Assembly: GCF_032595355.1 (NCBI RefSeq)
Contig: NZ_JASMWN010000007.1
Coordinates: 1-64,000, forward strand
DNA from: Sedimentitalea todarodis
GTDB lineage: Bacteria; Pseudomonadota; Alphaproteobacteria; Rhodobacterales; Rhodobacteraceae
DNA length: 64,000 bases
Direction of reading: 5' to 3'
Part shown: piece by piece, positions 9,534-18,697 of the stretch
Position numbering within the stretch: the first letter of the stretch is position 1
How the letters are laid out: each line of letters starts with the position of its first letter
Position numbers and translations under genes: made by a program
The notes under the pieces: generated by a model
Databases searched by the model: none
Told to the model about the DNA's origin: nothing
What the model saw: the letters and a program-made list of their open reading frames with translations, nothing else

Positions 9534-11239
9534 CATCGGCTCCGAGGCGCGGCGTATTCCTGTTTTCCTGTGCGGCACTTGCCTGCGGCGCCATTCTGGT
9601 TGCTGCGGTCATCTGGGCGTCGGACCGGGGTTTTGACATCACCGACGAGGCCTATTACATCCTGTCGGCCAAGCATCCGGACAAGGTGCAGCTCTATATC
9701 TCGGCGCAGCACTGGATCCTCGCTCCCCTGTGGAGTTTGGTTCAGTCCTTGCAGGGCTTTCGCCTGATCGGCATGGGCATCCTGGTGCTGTCGGCAAGCG
9801 TACTTGGGCTTGGCGCACTGCGGGTGGCAGATGAACTGGGGCTGACGCTATCCACGCCGCTGACACGGGCCGCGATCTGTGCAGCGGGTGCGGTTGGGGC
9901 GCTGCTATACGTGTCAACCATCGCACCCAGCCCGTCCTATAACCTGTTGGCCGCTGCCGGAGCTTATGCGGGGGTCGGATTTGCACTGTTATGCGTGCCG
10001 AAATCGCCAGGCACCGGGCGCGTCCTCTTGCTGGCCAGTCTCGCCGGCGCAGCGCTGGCCGTCGGGTTCCTGAACAAGCCCTCTGCCGGGGTCTGCGCCG
10101 GCGTGCTGGCGTCGCTTCTCTTGCTGACGCTGGCGACGGGCGGGCGCAAATGGCTGTTGCTGGTGATGATCGGATTTGGCGGGGTGGCCACGCTCGCCGT
10201 ATTCTACCTGGTGCAACCGGCCGAACCACCGGTCCTTGACAGCCTGCGCGATGGGTTTGCCCTGTTCCGCATCGTCCAGTCCGAACCTATCGTCACACGC
10301 CTGCTGCGCTATGCCGCGACCATGGGTACATCCATGGGCGAGTCCATCATGGGTTTCGCGCCCGCGCTGGCCTTCGTGCTGCTGTTCCTGGTCGTGCCGC
10401 GCTGGTGGAGCGCGGTGTTGATCCCGCTGGCGCTGGTCGTGTCCATTGTCGACAACAAGCATTATCTGGGTGGCAGGTCGAGCTATCATGACCAGATGGA
10501 GGCCCTGTTCATCATCATGCTGGTCCTGTGCATTCTCGGCACCCGGCACTGGACGCGCGCAACCCGACCGGCGCTGCTGTGCCTTGGACTGCTCGCCCTG
10601 CCGTATTGCGTCGCGATCGGGACCGGCAACGCCTTGTTCACGCAGGTGATCGTGTCGCTTGGCGGCTGGAGCGTGCTGGCCGTCCTGATCGCCACATCCA
10701 CGCCGCCCGGCGCGCCCCACGCCTTTGCCCGGCAATCGACTGCGGCCATCCTGCTTGGCCTGATCACGGTGCAAGTGCTCAGCAGCTATACCCGCGATCC
10801 CTATCACCTCGCCGCGCCGCTGACCGGCCAGACCGAACCGACCCCTGTTGCGGGCCTTGGCACACTCAGGCTTGATCCGAAAACCACGCAGATGTTGGCC
10901 GAATTAAGTGCTGCGCGCGACACCTGCGAGATCGCTGCGGGCACCGATTACCTGGGCCTATACAACGTGCCCGGCCTCGCTCTGCTGCTTGAGGCCACGC
11001 CGCCGCTGTCGCCCTGGTTAAACAATATTGCCCAGCTGCACGCCTTACTGCCACGCTTGCAGGCTCAGCCGAAAAACCGCCTGGTCATCGCCCTGACACC
11101 CGAGGCACAGGGCGTGGACGGCGCCTTGCCTGACCAGTACAGACCCCTGCGCGACACCTATCAATACTGCGGCGACCTGTTCGAGCCGTATGTACAGGAG
11201 ACGATCGAGATCTGGGCCACGAAGCCCGCGCCGAGCTAA
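9530..11239 (+). CDS. Multi-membrane protein, probable GtrC-like transferase
   Basis: 569 residues from the ATG at 9530, which overlaps the GtrA stop. About ten hydrophobic helices fill residues 10-420, followed by a non-membrane C-terminal domain (about 430-569). Near the N terminus, RGFDITDEAYYILSA places an acidic Asp/Glu pair in the first extracytoplasmic loop. This is typical of GT-C fold membrane glycosyltransferases (PMT/ArnT-like), whose catalytic acids lie there. The likely job is transfer of the flipped lipid-linked sugar to a surface acceptor, by analogy with serotype-specific Gtr proteins. Function inferred from topology, motif and operon position; no close family recognised. Confidence 0.65.
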   Translation: MTSAPRRGVFLFSCAALACGAILVAAVIWASDRGFDITDEAYYILSAKHPDKVQLYISAQHWILAPLWSLVQSLQGFRLIGMGILVLSASVLGLGALRVADELGLTLSTPLTRAAICAAGAVGALLYVSTIAPSPSYNLLAAAGAYAGVGFALLCVPKSPGTGRVLLLASLAGAALAVGFLNKPSAGVCAGVLASLLLLTLATGGRKWLLLVMIGFGGVATLAVFYLVQPAEPPVLDSLRDGFALFRIVQSEPIVTRLLRYAATMGTSMGESIMGFAPALAFVLLFLVVPRWWSAVLIPLALVVSIVDNKHYLGGRSSYHDQMEALFIIMLVLCILGTRHWTRATRPALLCLGLLALPYCVAIGTGNALFTQVIVSLGGWSVLAVLIATSTPPGAPHAFARQSTAAILLGLITVQVLSSYTRDPYHLAAPLTGQTEPTPVAGLGTLRLDPKTTQMLAELSAARDTCEIAAGTDYLGLYNVPGLALLLEATPPLSPWLNNIAQLHALLPRLQAQPKNRLVIALTPEAQGVDGALPDQYRPLRDTYQYCGDLFEPYVQETIEIWATKPAPS

Positions 11240-11346
11240 ATGCGATCACCTTTCAGGCAAGGCGAGGGCATACAGTTGTACGTCGGCTGGGCTACGGCGC
11301 ATTAAGAGAACAGTCCAGCAAATTGGCATCCTATTCTGCAATACCT

Positions 11347-13464
11347 TCATGAGGATCGAGGTTTTCGAAAGAGCTGGAAAAGATTGGTCTTCAACAGCTC
11401 TTGCCAGACCAAATAGTCCGTGAAATAGCCCGTATGGCCCCCAAACCCCGCAGATCGATTGTCTACGCCTGTTTCGGCATTGTTGCTATTCTGGCAGGGT
11501 AGGTCAGGAGTCGCCAAGAAGTCTATTGTGGTGCCGACGAAATCATCTTTGCGATAGATATTGTGCCACCTAAAATCCGGCAGGATATCTGCGCGGGTTA
11601 TCCCGAAGTCGGCCGAGAAATATTGAAGATAGATATGCGTGACCGGCGAACCCATGGTGATCAGGCATTTCGCGCCGGAAACATCTTTGATTTTTGCCAT
11701 CAACCCAGTTTTTGAAGCCCGATCCTCGCACAGATTGCGCGTCGCGATCACGGTGCCCTGTGAATGTGAGAAGACCGTCAGATGATCGAAGGTCTCCGTG
11801 TCCAGCATATGGTTGACGACCCGCGAGAAACGGGCCTCGATCCGGGCGCGTTGGGGGTAGTTGTCTTCTAGTGTGCCGGTGAAATTGCACCGATTGCGGA
11901 TCGAATAGGCGATGATGTCACGGGCGATGCCAAGAGCGGACCCCACAAATTCGCTGAAGTAGTAGATCAGGGCCGCCACCCCCAGAATACCCATGAGAAT
12001 GATACCGAAGTAGGCGTCCAGAACCTCTGTCCATACGACAACGACAGCGCAAAGATCGGAACCCAGATCACAGTTTTCGGGATCTCCTGCACCGCCGAAC
12101 AACAGTATCACGATACCCACCATCAACAGCAGGCTCGACGCAATGAAAGCGATGTCCAGGAGCAGGTTCAGGATGAGCCGGTCAACAAACAGTTTTCTGA
12201 GAAACGGAGCGGTCCTGTTCCTCAGCACTCGGCGAAAAAAGAGCACGATACCGATCATCAGCAGAATCACCACCAGCGCCAACGCCGCGAAACCAAGCGT
12301 ACCAAGCGCTTGTTCGAGATGATCCTTGAAAATCTCTGCCAAAAGAAACGGTCTTGGCGTGCCATCTCCGTCCGTGGGCGGGCCCTGAATTTTCTTGACG
12401 GTATCGGTGGATTGTTCAACCAGCTTCTGCAACCCGACCCAGAAGGCCGAACTGAAGATCATCCAAAGCACGAGCATCGCGGCACTGATCCCCGGATAGA
12501 TCAGTTGCCGTAGATTGGCCTGTGCGGTGTCGTCCTTTGCACCCGCGTCATTGGCCCGATGCCTGAGTGCATGCTGCTTTCTCTTCAGCCATTTCAAAAA
12601 GCGTCCGACGAAACCGATCAGAACACCAACGATCATTAAGAAGGAAAGCAAGATGGTCATGACCCAAACCGCTCCCAACGCCTGTACGGTATTGGCAATA
12701 AAGCAAGAGACATAGAACAGATCCTCGTCGTTCTCCGGTACGCCTCCGCAAATGCTGGCCGCAAGCGAAGAATTCGACGCCAGCGCCGCGAGGATCGTCA
12801 AAAGCCCGAGTAGGAGGAGGCCCCGCCAGAAAAGCCGCAGGAGATATGTTCCGCAGAATGCAGATGATTGCATCACTGCGCCGGTCAGGACCGTGAAAAA
12901 ACCCATCATGAGCAGCAGCTTGCGCGGGGCAATCGCGCCCTCCGAACCGATTGGCGCGACAATATCGATGAGGAGGAACCCCGCGCCGATCAACAAGAGC
13001 GCATTCAGCGGTGCAATCAAAAGGTAAAAGAGCCACACAAAGGCATGAACCGATAATTTGCCTATTCTGCCCGCCTTGCCCAGATTGTTATGAACGTTGT
13101 CGAGCGCAAGATACCCAAGGCCAAGGATCATGCTGAGCAAGTCGACGAACGTCCAGATTGGCCCCTTCGGCGCTGGAGAGAGATCCGCCCAGAAGACTTC
13201 GGCGAATACGGCTTCATCCGCGACCTGATTGCTGTCTGTGGGTTTCGACTTCACCCGGCGGATGTGACAGGGAAAGAGCTTCAGATTGCGATTATCCTTG
13301 TGATGGTCCGCTTCCGCCAACGAAATCTCGGTGGAGGAGATTTCTCCGTGTTCCTCATCGCCATCGGGATGCCTCGTCGTTGCTGCCGTGCACAACTCAT
13401 CGACGGTTTCACCCGCGATCTGCTCTCCTATGCCATGCACGACGATGACGAGATGCTTGTTCAA
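11347..13464 (-). CDS. Large membrane protein with alpha/beta-hydrolase motifs
   Basis: 705 residues. The N terminus, KHLVIVVHGIGEQIAGETVD, is the first strand and oxyanion-loop HG motif of an alpha/beta hydrolase. The nucleophile elbow FSHSQGTVIA (GXSXG-type) appears only after about 580 residues, and a candidate catalytic His is in FGGHTGYFTD near the C terminus. Between them are about eight membrane helices (roughly 130-500). The hydrolase fold thus appears split by a large membrane insert. Membrane-bound lipase- or esterase-like activity is inferred. It stands alone, converging on the glycan operon; its ATG at 13464 has the ribosome-site-like GAAGG a few bases upstream. No closer family is recognised. 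Confidence 0.6.
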   Translation of the reverse strand: MNKHLVIVVHGIGEQIAGETVDELCTAATTRHPDGDEEHGEISSTEISLAEADHHKDNRNLKLFPCHIRRVKSKPTDSNQVADEAVFAEVFWADLSPAPKGPIWTFVDLLSMILGLGYLALDNVHNNLGKAGRIGKLSVHAFVWLFYLLIAPLNALLLIGAGFLLIDIVAPIGSEGAIAPRKLLLMMGFFTVLTGAVMQSSAFCGTYLLRLFWRGLLLLGLLTILAALASNSSLAASICGGVPENDEDLFYVSCFIANTVQALGAVWVMTILLSFLMIVGVLIGFVGRFLKWLKRKQHALRHRANDAGAKDDTAQANLRQLIYPGISAAMLVLWMIFSSAFWVGLQKLVEQSTDTVKKIQGPPTDGDGTPRPFLLAEIFKDHLEQALGTLGFAALALVVILLMIGIVLFFRRVLRNRTAPFLRKLFVDRLILNLLLDIAFIASSLLLMVGIVILLFGGAGDPENCDLGSDLCAVVVVWTEVLDAYFGIILMGILGVAALIYYFSEFVGSALGIARDIIAYSIRNRCNFTGTLEDNYPQRARIEARFSRVVNHMLDTETFDHLTVFSHSQGTVIATRNLCEDRASKTGLMAKIKDVSGAKCLITMGSPVTHIYLQYFSADFGITRADILPDFRWHNIYRKDDFVGTTIDFLATPDLPCQNSNNAETGVDNRSAGFGGHTGYFTDYLVWQELLKTNLFQLFRKPRSS

Positions 13465-13767
13465 AACGAGACCTTCTAAGCACTCTGGATACCAACCAAG
13501 ACTATCAGAAATTTCGAACCCCCGGTAGAATCTTCTGGATGTGCCCGGACCGATGATCGCAGCTGCCGGGCAGTGGCTACACGAGATTGTCCAAATTTCC
13601 GGAGGCTTACGGCCTTCAAAACCAGCTTTCTTCCAATCATCCGGTTTTTTACACCCTTGACCGCAAGGCCCGAAACATACTGGCCGTCACTGCGATAAGA
13701 GAGCGAAAAATCTGGCTCTGGCCGGGTACATCTTGTGTCGCGCACCCCAAAACTTGAGATAATCGCG
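13465..13767. other. Gap with no recognisable gene
   Basis: About 300 bases between the start of the membrane hydrolase and the end of the ABC-transporter operon, both on the minus strand. No coding frame on either strand resembles a known protein. The part next to 13464 must contain the hydrolase promoter, which I cannot resolve. Confidence 0.35.
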
Positions 13768-15087
13768 TCAAGGGATTTTATCGACTTTTGGTTCGCGCAG
13801 ATCTTGACGTTTCAGCCACGCCAGATAGGTCGGCGCGACGCGGCGGACGAGGCCATGCATCGGAAAGGGCTGTGGCTCGCTCACCGGCAGGGCCAGTTCA
13901 TCGGCGGGGGTGCCGGTCACGACGCGCGCCAGATCGCGGCCCAGTGCCGTGCCCAGTGCGACGCCGCGCCCATTGCAACCGATCCACGCCCAGCCCTCCG
14001 GTCCCAGCCGATGGATGCGCGGGAAGCGATCCCAGTTCATGCCGACATAGCCTGACCAGATGTGGGTCATCTCGGGCAAACCAAGGTCGGGGAAAGCCTG
14101 GGCGAGGTTCCGCGCGGCTTTTTTGCGTACCCGGTTCGCCACATCGAAATTGCCCATGACGGCGCCGCCGGTGATGAGACGGTTGCGCGCATCATAGCGG
14201 AAAAACCGCAGATCGCCGCGCGTATCCGACACCGCCTGCCGCCCCGGCAAAATCTTGCGGCGCAGGTTGTCGCCCAGAGATTCGGTGGCCATCTGCCAGC
14301 TGAGCACCGGCACGACCGACCGCGCCAACCGAGGTGCCAGTGACGGGGTCACCTCACCGGTATAGGCGTTCGTCGCCAGAATCAGCGCGCGGGCCTTGAG
14401 CGTGCCGCGCGCAGTCTTGATCACCCATTGCGCGCCGTCGTGGGCATAGCTCGTCACGGCAGAGTCCTCTTGGATCACCGCGCCCAGACCCTCGGCAGCC
14501 CTGGCCATACCCCGCGCCAGCGCCAACGGGTTGATATGCCCTCCGGTCGGATTGTACATGCCACCATACCAGAAATCCGATCCCAGCAGGTCTGCGGAGT
14601 CTTCGGCAGTCTTGAATTCGGCGGGAAAGCCATGACGTTGCCACGCCTCGACCCGCCTGCGCGACAGGGCCACACGGCCAGGGCTGTGCGCGGGCTGGAA
14701 CCAACCGCTTTGTTCCGCTTCGGCGTTCATGTCAAATTCGCGCGCCAGATCGAACAGGATATCGGCGGAGTTGCCGATCAGTTTGACCATCCGCTCACCC
14801 GCCGCGCCATAGCGGCTGACCCAGGCGTCTGGTTCGGCGGCGGTCAGGATCGGGATCACCTGCCCGTTGTTGCGCCCCGATGCGCCCCAGCCAACGGCCT
14901 TGCCCTCCAGCACGGTTACCAGATGACCGCGTCGGGCGGTTTCGATGGCGGCGGATAATCCGGTGAATCCGGCACCGATGACCGCGACGTCGGTTTCGGC
15001 ATTGCCGGACAACGGTGCGGAGAGCGTCCGTTCCGGCGCCGTTGCGGCCCAGAGAGACGGAGGAAACTCGACAGCGTCCGTCGTCAT
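13768..15087 (-). CDS. FAD-dependent oxidoreductase of the DAO family
   Basis: 439 residues from the ATG at 15087, which overlaps the upstream ATPase stop by 4 bases; a longer frame to 15258 lies inside the ATPase gene and is rejected. The dinucleotide motif is VAVIGAGFTGLSAAIE (about 34-49). VGWGASGRNNGQV (about 66-78) is the block seen in gamma-glutamylputrescine/sarcosine-type oxidases, and the C-terminal FAD-contact block is WIGCNGRGVALGTALG. Such enzymes oxidise secondary or primary amines, including N-methyl amino acids and opines, to an imine. As last gene of a peptide-type ABC operon it probably oxidises the imported compound. Substrate not known. Confidence 0.82.
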   Translation of the reverse strand: MTTDAVEFPPSLWAATAPERTLSAPLSGNAETDVAVIGAGFTGLSAAIETARRGHLVTVLEGKAVGWGASGRNNGQVIPILTAAEPDAWVSRYGAAGERMVKLIGNSADILFDLAREFDMNAEAEQSGWFQPAHSPGRVALSRRRVEAWQRHGFPAEFKTAEDSADLLGSDFWYGGMYNPTGGHINPLALARGMARAAEGLGAVIQEDSAVTSYAHDGAQWVIKTARGTLKARALILATNAYTGEVTPSLAPRLARSVVPVLSWQMATESLGDNLRRKILPGRQAVSDTRGDLRFFRYDARNRLITGGAVMGNFDVANRVRKKAARNLAQAFPDLGLPEMTHIWSGYVGMNWDRFPRIHRLGPEGWAWIGCNGRGVALGTALGRDLARVVTGTPADELALPVSEPQPFPMHGLVRRVAPTYLAWLKRQDLREPKVDKIP

Positions 15088-16739
15088 GCAGCGCCCTCCG
15101 TCACCGGTGCCGTCTTGAACGTCGGCGGGGTCCAGTGCCGCCCCGGAATAGAAGACAGCAGATTGCGGGTATAGGGATGTTGTGGATCGGCGAATACCTC
15201 GGCCGTCAGCCCGCTCTCGACGATTTCGCCCTTTTGCATGACGATGATCCGGTCGCACAGCTGCGCCGCCACCCGCAGGTCGTGCGTCACGAACAGCAGC
15301 GACAGTTGCATCCGTTCGCGCAGATCCGCCAGCAGTGTCAGCACCTGTGCCTGCACGCTCACGTCAAGCGCCGACACCGGCTCATCGGCAACGATCACCT
15401 TTGGCTCCAGAGCGAGGGCGCGGGCGATGCCGATGCGCTGACGCTGACCTCCGGAAAACTCATGCGGAAACCGGTCGGCGGCGGCGGGTGACAGTTCCAC
15501 GAGTTCCAGAAGATCACGGGCGCGGGCCCGCGCCGTCTCGCGGTTTTCGCCGTGCACGATGGGACCCTGCGCGATCAGATCCACGACGCGCTTGCGCGGA
15601 TTGAGAGACGCCATCGGGTCCTGAAACACCATCTGGATATGCTTGCGCATTGCGCGCAACTCGCGCGGGGAACAGGCCAGCAGGTCGGTATCGTTCAGTT
15701 CGACCGCGCCGGAATCGGCCTCGAGCAGGCGCGTCACGATCCGCGACACCGTGGTCTTTCCCGAGCCAGACTCGCCGACCACGCCCAATGTCTCGCCCTT
15801 GTGCAACTGGAACGTCAAATCCCTGACGGCGACAACCGCCTCGCGCTTGCCTGACAGGAACCCGCCGCTGGCCGCGAAGGTCTTTTTCAGCCCGGTGCCC
15901 TTGAGCACGACAGGCGCCTGCGTCACCGCTTTGGCAGGTGGTGGCGTCAGCGCCGGAACCGAGGAAATCAGCGCCTGCGTGTAGGGGTGTTTGGGGTCGT
16001 TCAGCACCTGCGACGCAGGCCCCGTTTCCACCATCACACCGTTGCGCAACACCACGACATGATCGGCAATCTCGGCCACAACACCAAAATCATGGGTAAT
16101 GAACAGCACGCCTGCGCCGTCCTCTTCCTGCAATTCGCGGATCAGTTTGAGGATCTGAAGCTGTGTCGTGACGTCCAGCGCAGTGGTCGGTTCATCGGCG
16201 ATGATCAGCCGGGGCGACAGCGACAATGCCATGGCGATCATCACCCGCTGTCGTTGTCCGCCGGAAATCTGGTGCGGATAGGCGTTGTAGGCCGAGGCAG
16301 GGTCGGGAATATGGACACGGTCGAGCATCTCGATAGCATGTGCGCGCCGCTCGGACCGCGGTGCGTTCATGTGCAGCCCCAGAACCTCGTCGATCTGCCA
16401 GCCCACGGTCTTTTGCGGATTGAGCGCGGTCATCGGCTCCTGAAAGATCATCGAAATCCGGTTGCCGCGAATTTTGCGCATCTCGGCTTCGGTCTTGTCC
16501 AGCAGGTTCTGGTTTTCAAAGGCGATGGCTCCGCCTGCCACCTGAACATGCGGCTCCGGCAGCAGCCGCATCACAGCCCCGGCTGTCAGTGATTTTCCGG
16601 AACCGGATTCGCCCACCAGACAAACGATCTCGCCCGGGTTCACTGTCAGGTTCAGACCTTCCAGCGCAAAAGGCCGGTCGGACCCTTCGGGCAAGGCAAT
16701 CCTGAGATCTCGGATGTCCAGAACCGGGCCACTGCTCAT
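15084..16739 (-). CDS. Fused peptide-type ABC transporter ATP-binding protein (DppD-DppF)
   Basis: 551 residues containing two complete ABC cassettes. The first has Walker A GESGSGKSLTAG, signature SGGQRQRVMIAMAL and Walker B LIIADEPTTALDV. The second has Walker A GESGSGKTTVSRI, signature SGGQRQRIGIARAL and Walker B VIVADEPVSALDV. Each ends with the oligopeptide-transporter C-terminal block (HPYTQALISSVP and HPYTRNLLSSIPG). It powers import through the two adjacent permeases. The start at 16739 overlaps the DppC-like stop (ATGA); a longer frame to 17153 is a shadow of that gene. The single fused protein replaces separate DppD and DppF, as in GsiA/YejF-type systems. Confidence 0.92.
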   Translation of the reverse strand: MSSGPVLDIRDLRIALPEGSDRPFALEGLNLTVNPGEIVCLVGESGSGKSLTAGAVMRLLPEPHVQVAGGAIAFENQNLLDKTEAEMRKIRGNRISMIFQEPMTALNPQKTVGWQIDEVLGLHMNAPRSERRAHAIEMLDRVHIPDPASAYNAYPHQISGGQRQRVMIAMALSLSPRLIIADEPTTALDVTTQLQILKLIRELQEEDGAGVLFITHDFGVVAEIADHVVVLRNGVMVETGPASQVLNDPKHPYTQALISSVPALTPPPAKAVTQAPVVLKGTGLKKTFAASGGFLSGKREAVVAVRDLTFQLHKGETLGVVGESGSGKTTVSRIVTRLLEADSGAVELNDTDLLACSPRELRAMRKHIQMVFQDPMASLNPRKRVVDLIAQGPIVHGENRETARARARDLLELVELSPAAADRFPHEFSGGQRQRIGIARALALEPKVIVADEPVSALDVSVQAQVLTLLADLRERMQLSLLFVTHDLRVAAQLCDRIIVMQKGEIVESGLTAEVFADPQHPYTRNLLSSIPGRHWTPPTFKTAPVTEGAA

Positions 16740-17614
16740 CTCTGTTTCTGCCTCGGGTTCAACGCGTCGTTCAACCCCTCGCCCAGAAGCGAGAACGACA
16801 GAACGGTCAGCACGATGGCCACGCCGGGAATCGCTGCGCAATACCATGCGGTGCGCAGCACGGCCCGACCCTGACCGATCATGTTGCCCCAGCTTGCATA
16901 GTTCGGATCGCCCAGTCCCAGAAAAGCCAGCGCACTTTCCAGCAGGATCGACAGCGCCATGATGACCGAGGCATAGACGACGATCGGCGGCAGCGCGTTG
17001 GGCAGGATCTCGCGAAAGATGATGGCCGTGTTGGACACCCCCAGATTGCGCGCGGCATCGACAAATTCGCGACCCCGCAGCGACATGAACTCGGCCCGTA
17101 CCATGCGCGCCGGGGCGGTCCAGCTGACGATGCCGATGGCAAGGGTGATCCATTCGATTTTGGACCCCAGGATCGCCACCAGCGCCAGCAGCAGCACAAA
17201 ATTGGGTATGGTCTGGAAGGCTTCGGTGATCCGCATCAGGACGTCATCGACCCAGCCACCGAAATACCCCGCCAAGGCACCGATCACCACGCCGATGGCA
17301 ATCGAGATCAGCGTCGCCACAACGCCGACCAACAGCGAAATCCGCGCACCATAGAAGATGCCTGAAAGGATATCGCGCCCCAACTGATCGGTGCCCAATG
17401 GTGTGGCCCAATCGACAAAAGGCGCGGTCAGCGGAACACCGGCGCGCCGCAACGGATCATCCGGATCGACCAGCCCGGCGGTCAACGCCATGAAAACAAC
17501 AATGGCAAACAGGAACAATCCCAGTAAGGCAGCCCGGTTACGGCGGTAGCGGCGCCAGAACACCACCGGGCGCGACGGCTCGGGCGGGCGCAGATCTGCG
17601 TCAACCAGGGTCAT
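16736..17614 (-). CDS. Peptide-type ABC transporter permease (DppC-like)
   Basis: 292 residues. A first membrane helix (about 28-50) precedes TPFVDWATPLGTDQLGRDILSG, the conserved periplasmic segment of DppC/OppC permeases. Five further helices follow, and the EAA-type loop region is around SLRGREFVDAARNLGVSN. It forms the inner-membrane channel with the DppB-like subunit. Starts and stops overlap both neighbours by 4 bases, so the operon is translationally coupled. Confidence 0.9.
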   Translation of the reverse strand: MTLVDADLRPPEPSRPVVFWRRYRRNRAALLGLFLFAIVVFMALTAGLVDPDDPLRRAGVPLTAPFVDWATPLGTDQLGRDILSGIFYGARISLLVGVVATLISIAIGVVIGALAGYFGGWVDDVLMRITEAFQTIPNFVLLLALVAILGSKIEWITLAIGIVSWTAPARMVRAEFMSLRGREFVDAARNLGVSNTAIIFREILPNALPPIVVYASVIMALSILLESALAFLGLGDPNYASWGNMIGQGRAVLRTAWYCAAIPGVAIVLTVLSFSLLGEGLNDALNPRQKQR

Positions 17615-18600
17615 GTCAGTTTGATCCTGCTGTCCAGCCGGGCATAGAGCAGGTCGGTCAGAAAGTTCACGACGATCACGATGACCGAGGACAGGAAGAT
17701 GATCCCCATCAGCGTATTCATGTCCCGTTGCACCACCGACTGATAGGCCAGTTGGCCCAGCCCCGGCAGGGTAAAGATGGTCTCGACCACGACCGATCCG
17801 CCCAGCAGGGTGGAGAATTGCAGCCCCAGCAGCGTCACCACCGGCAACAGGGCATTGCGCATGATGTGATGGAACATGAGCCGGGTTTCGCCCGCCCCTT
17901 TGGCGCGCGCGGTGCGCACATAATCCAGCTCCGCGACCTCAAGGACCGAGGCGCGCATCAGGCGCAGGTAGAACGACAGGTAGATCAGCGACAGCGCGGC
18001 GGTTGGCATCACCAGATGCAGCGCCACATCGACCACATGATCCCACCCGGTGTAAAACCCGGCGATGGTCTTTATCCCGCCCACCGGCAACCAGCCCAGC
18101 TTGACCGAGAACAGAAGCATCATCATCAGGGACAGAAAGAAGCTGGGGGTGGCATAAAACACCAGTCCCAGGGTTGAAATCACGTTGTCGGTCAGCGAAT
18201 AGGCCCGGCGCGCGGCAAAGGCACCCAATGCGATGCCGATGGTAAAGGCCAGACTGAGCGATGTCGCCATCAGCAAGAGCGTGGTGCCCAGACGATCCAT
18301 AAGAACCCGCGACACCGGCTGTTCGTAAACAAAGGACCAGCCGAAATCGAAGGTGGCCAGTTTCGCCATATAGCGCCAAAGCTGGACCCAGACCGGCTGA
18401 TCCAGCCCGTATTCCGCGCGCAATCGGGCGATAAAGGCCGCATCCGCTCCACCCATGTCTCCGACCAAGGCGTCCACCGTGTCGCCCGGTGCCAGTTTCA
18501 GCAGCAGGAACGTGCCAACCATGATCAGGATGATCACCGGCACCGCCTGAACCAGACGGCGCAATGCGTATGTCAGGATCGGAGGGACAGGCAGACTCAT
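17611..18600 (-). CDS. Peptide-type ABC transporter permease (DppB-like)
   Basis: 329 residues from the ATG at 18600. A longer frame to 18720 reaches back into the end of the binding-protein gene and is rejected. The N terminus LTYALRRLVQAVPVIILIMV is the typical first helix of DppB/OppB permeases. It is followed by the large periplasmic loop with YGLDQPVWVQLWRYM and the C-terminal five-helix core with the EAA-like loop VAELDYVRTARAKGAGE. It pairs with the DppC-like subunit. Confidence 0.9.
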   Translation of the reverse strand: MSLPVPPILTYALRRLVQAVPVIILIMVGTFLLLKLAPGDTVDALVGDMGGADAAFIARLRAEYGLDQPVWVQLWRYMAKLATFDFGWSFVYEQPVSRVLMDRLGTTLLLMATSLSLAFTIGIALGAFAARRAYSLTDNVISTLGLVFYATPSFFLSLMMMLLFSVKLGWLPVGGIKTIAGFYTGWDHVVDVALHLVMPTAALSLIYLSFYLRLMRASVLEVAELDYVRTARAKGAGETRLMFHHIMRNALLPVVTLLGLQFSTLLGGSVVVETIFTLPGLGQLAYQSVVQRDMNTLMGIIFLSSVIVIVVNFLTDLLYARLDSRIKLT

Positions 18601-18658
18601 TCCCGGTCTTTCCGGTTGCGACCGGCTGCGCAGTGCTTTGCCGGGCCATGTCTTTGGT

Positions 18659-18690
18659 CCGGGCAGGAACAGGTAGCGCGCCCTGCCCGG
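18659..18690 (-). promoter_or_regulatory. Intercistronic hairpin after the binding-protein gene
   Basis: CCGGGCAGG and CCTGCCCGG form a perfect 9-bp GC-rich stem around a 14-base loop, lying 7 bases after the binding-protein stop and about 60 bases before the DppB-like start. No T-tract follows. Such hairpins commonly stabilise the 3' end of binding-protein mRNA or attenuate the permease genes; that role is inferred. Confidence 0.5.
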
Positions 18691-18697
18691 TCTTGCA

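Noticed and set aside
13768..15258. Long start for the DAO oxidoreductase reaching 15258
   Set aside because: The extra 57 residues lie inside the ATPase gene and look random; the ATG at 15087 gives the coupled ATGA start.
15084..17153. Long start for the ABC ATPase reaching 17153
   Set aside because: The extra part overlaps the DppC-like gene in another frame; the ATG at 16739 is coupled to the permease stop.
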